DNA from: an uncultured Collinsella sp.
GTDB lineage: Bacteria; Actinomycetota; Coriobacteriia; Coriobacteriales; Coriobacteriaceae
Direction: 5' to 3'
DNA length: 5,405 bases
NCBI GenBank assembly: GCA_902470915.1
Contig: CABRIB010000110.1
Span: forward strand, 1-5,405
Shown piece by piece: positions 5,365-5,405 of this stretch. Under the pieces are notes generated by a model. That model had not been told where the DNA came from, ran no database searches, and saw nothing but the letters and a program-made list of their open reading frames with translations. Within the stretch, counting starts at the first letter, position 1, and each line of letters begins with the position of its first letter. Both the position numbers and the translations under genes were made by a program.

Positions 5365-5405
5365 TGCTCTTAGGGTATAACCCACGGGCCCCGGGCTCGC
5401 GTCTA

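Overview
The window is GC-rich, and its codon use and protein style suggest a Coriobacteriia-type actinobacterium. Collinsella or a close relative is my best guess, made from the look of the sequence and not from any search. All convincing genes lie on the + strand in two transcription units, with no tRNA, rRNA or CRISPR array.

Unit 1 (about 87-4591) is a drug-efflux-type operon. A perfect 12-bp hairpin (44-71) precedes a good promoter (TTGACA, 17-bp spacer, TAGATT). The start-site region carries a 9-bp inverted repeat (114-122 / 141-149) that is a good candidate operator for the first gene, a MarR-family regulator (171-674). Two ABC exporter half-transporters follow (667-2481 and 2474-4393). 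Their ATP-site motifs are complementary: the first has a degenerate catalytic Glu and switch His and the second a degenerate signature motif. This is the hallmark of a heterodimeric exporter with one weak and one active ATPase site (TM287/288, BmrCD, LmrCD type). The likely logic is that the MarR protein represses the operon until a toxic ligand releases it and the pump pair is made.

The 281-base gap 4394-4674 holds a very long imperfect hairpin (4408-4515, 39 paired positions per arm), then a textbook Rho-independent terminator (4559-4591), then the promoter of unit 2.

Unit 2 (about 4609-5245) is a type II toxin-antitoxin pair: a Phd/YefM-family antitoxin (4675-4938) and a RelE/ParE-superfamily toxin (4931-5245). 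A TATAAT -10 box sits inside a near-palindrome that could be the autoregulatory operator. The last 160 bases have no gene but carry several short inverted repeats, including a perfect 10-bp stem (5342-5364), and run off the window edge. They may be a terminator or the edge of a mobile or structured element.

All three gene junctions use the same geometry, an 8-nt overlap of the form ATGNNTRR, so downstream genes are probably translationally coupled. The proteins belong to known families. The least explained parts are the long hairpin, the operator layout and the structured right edge.
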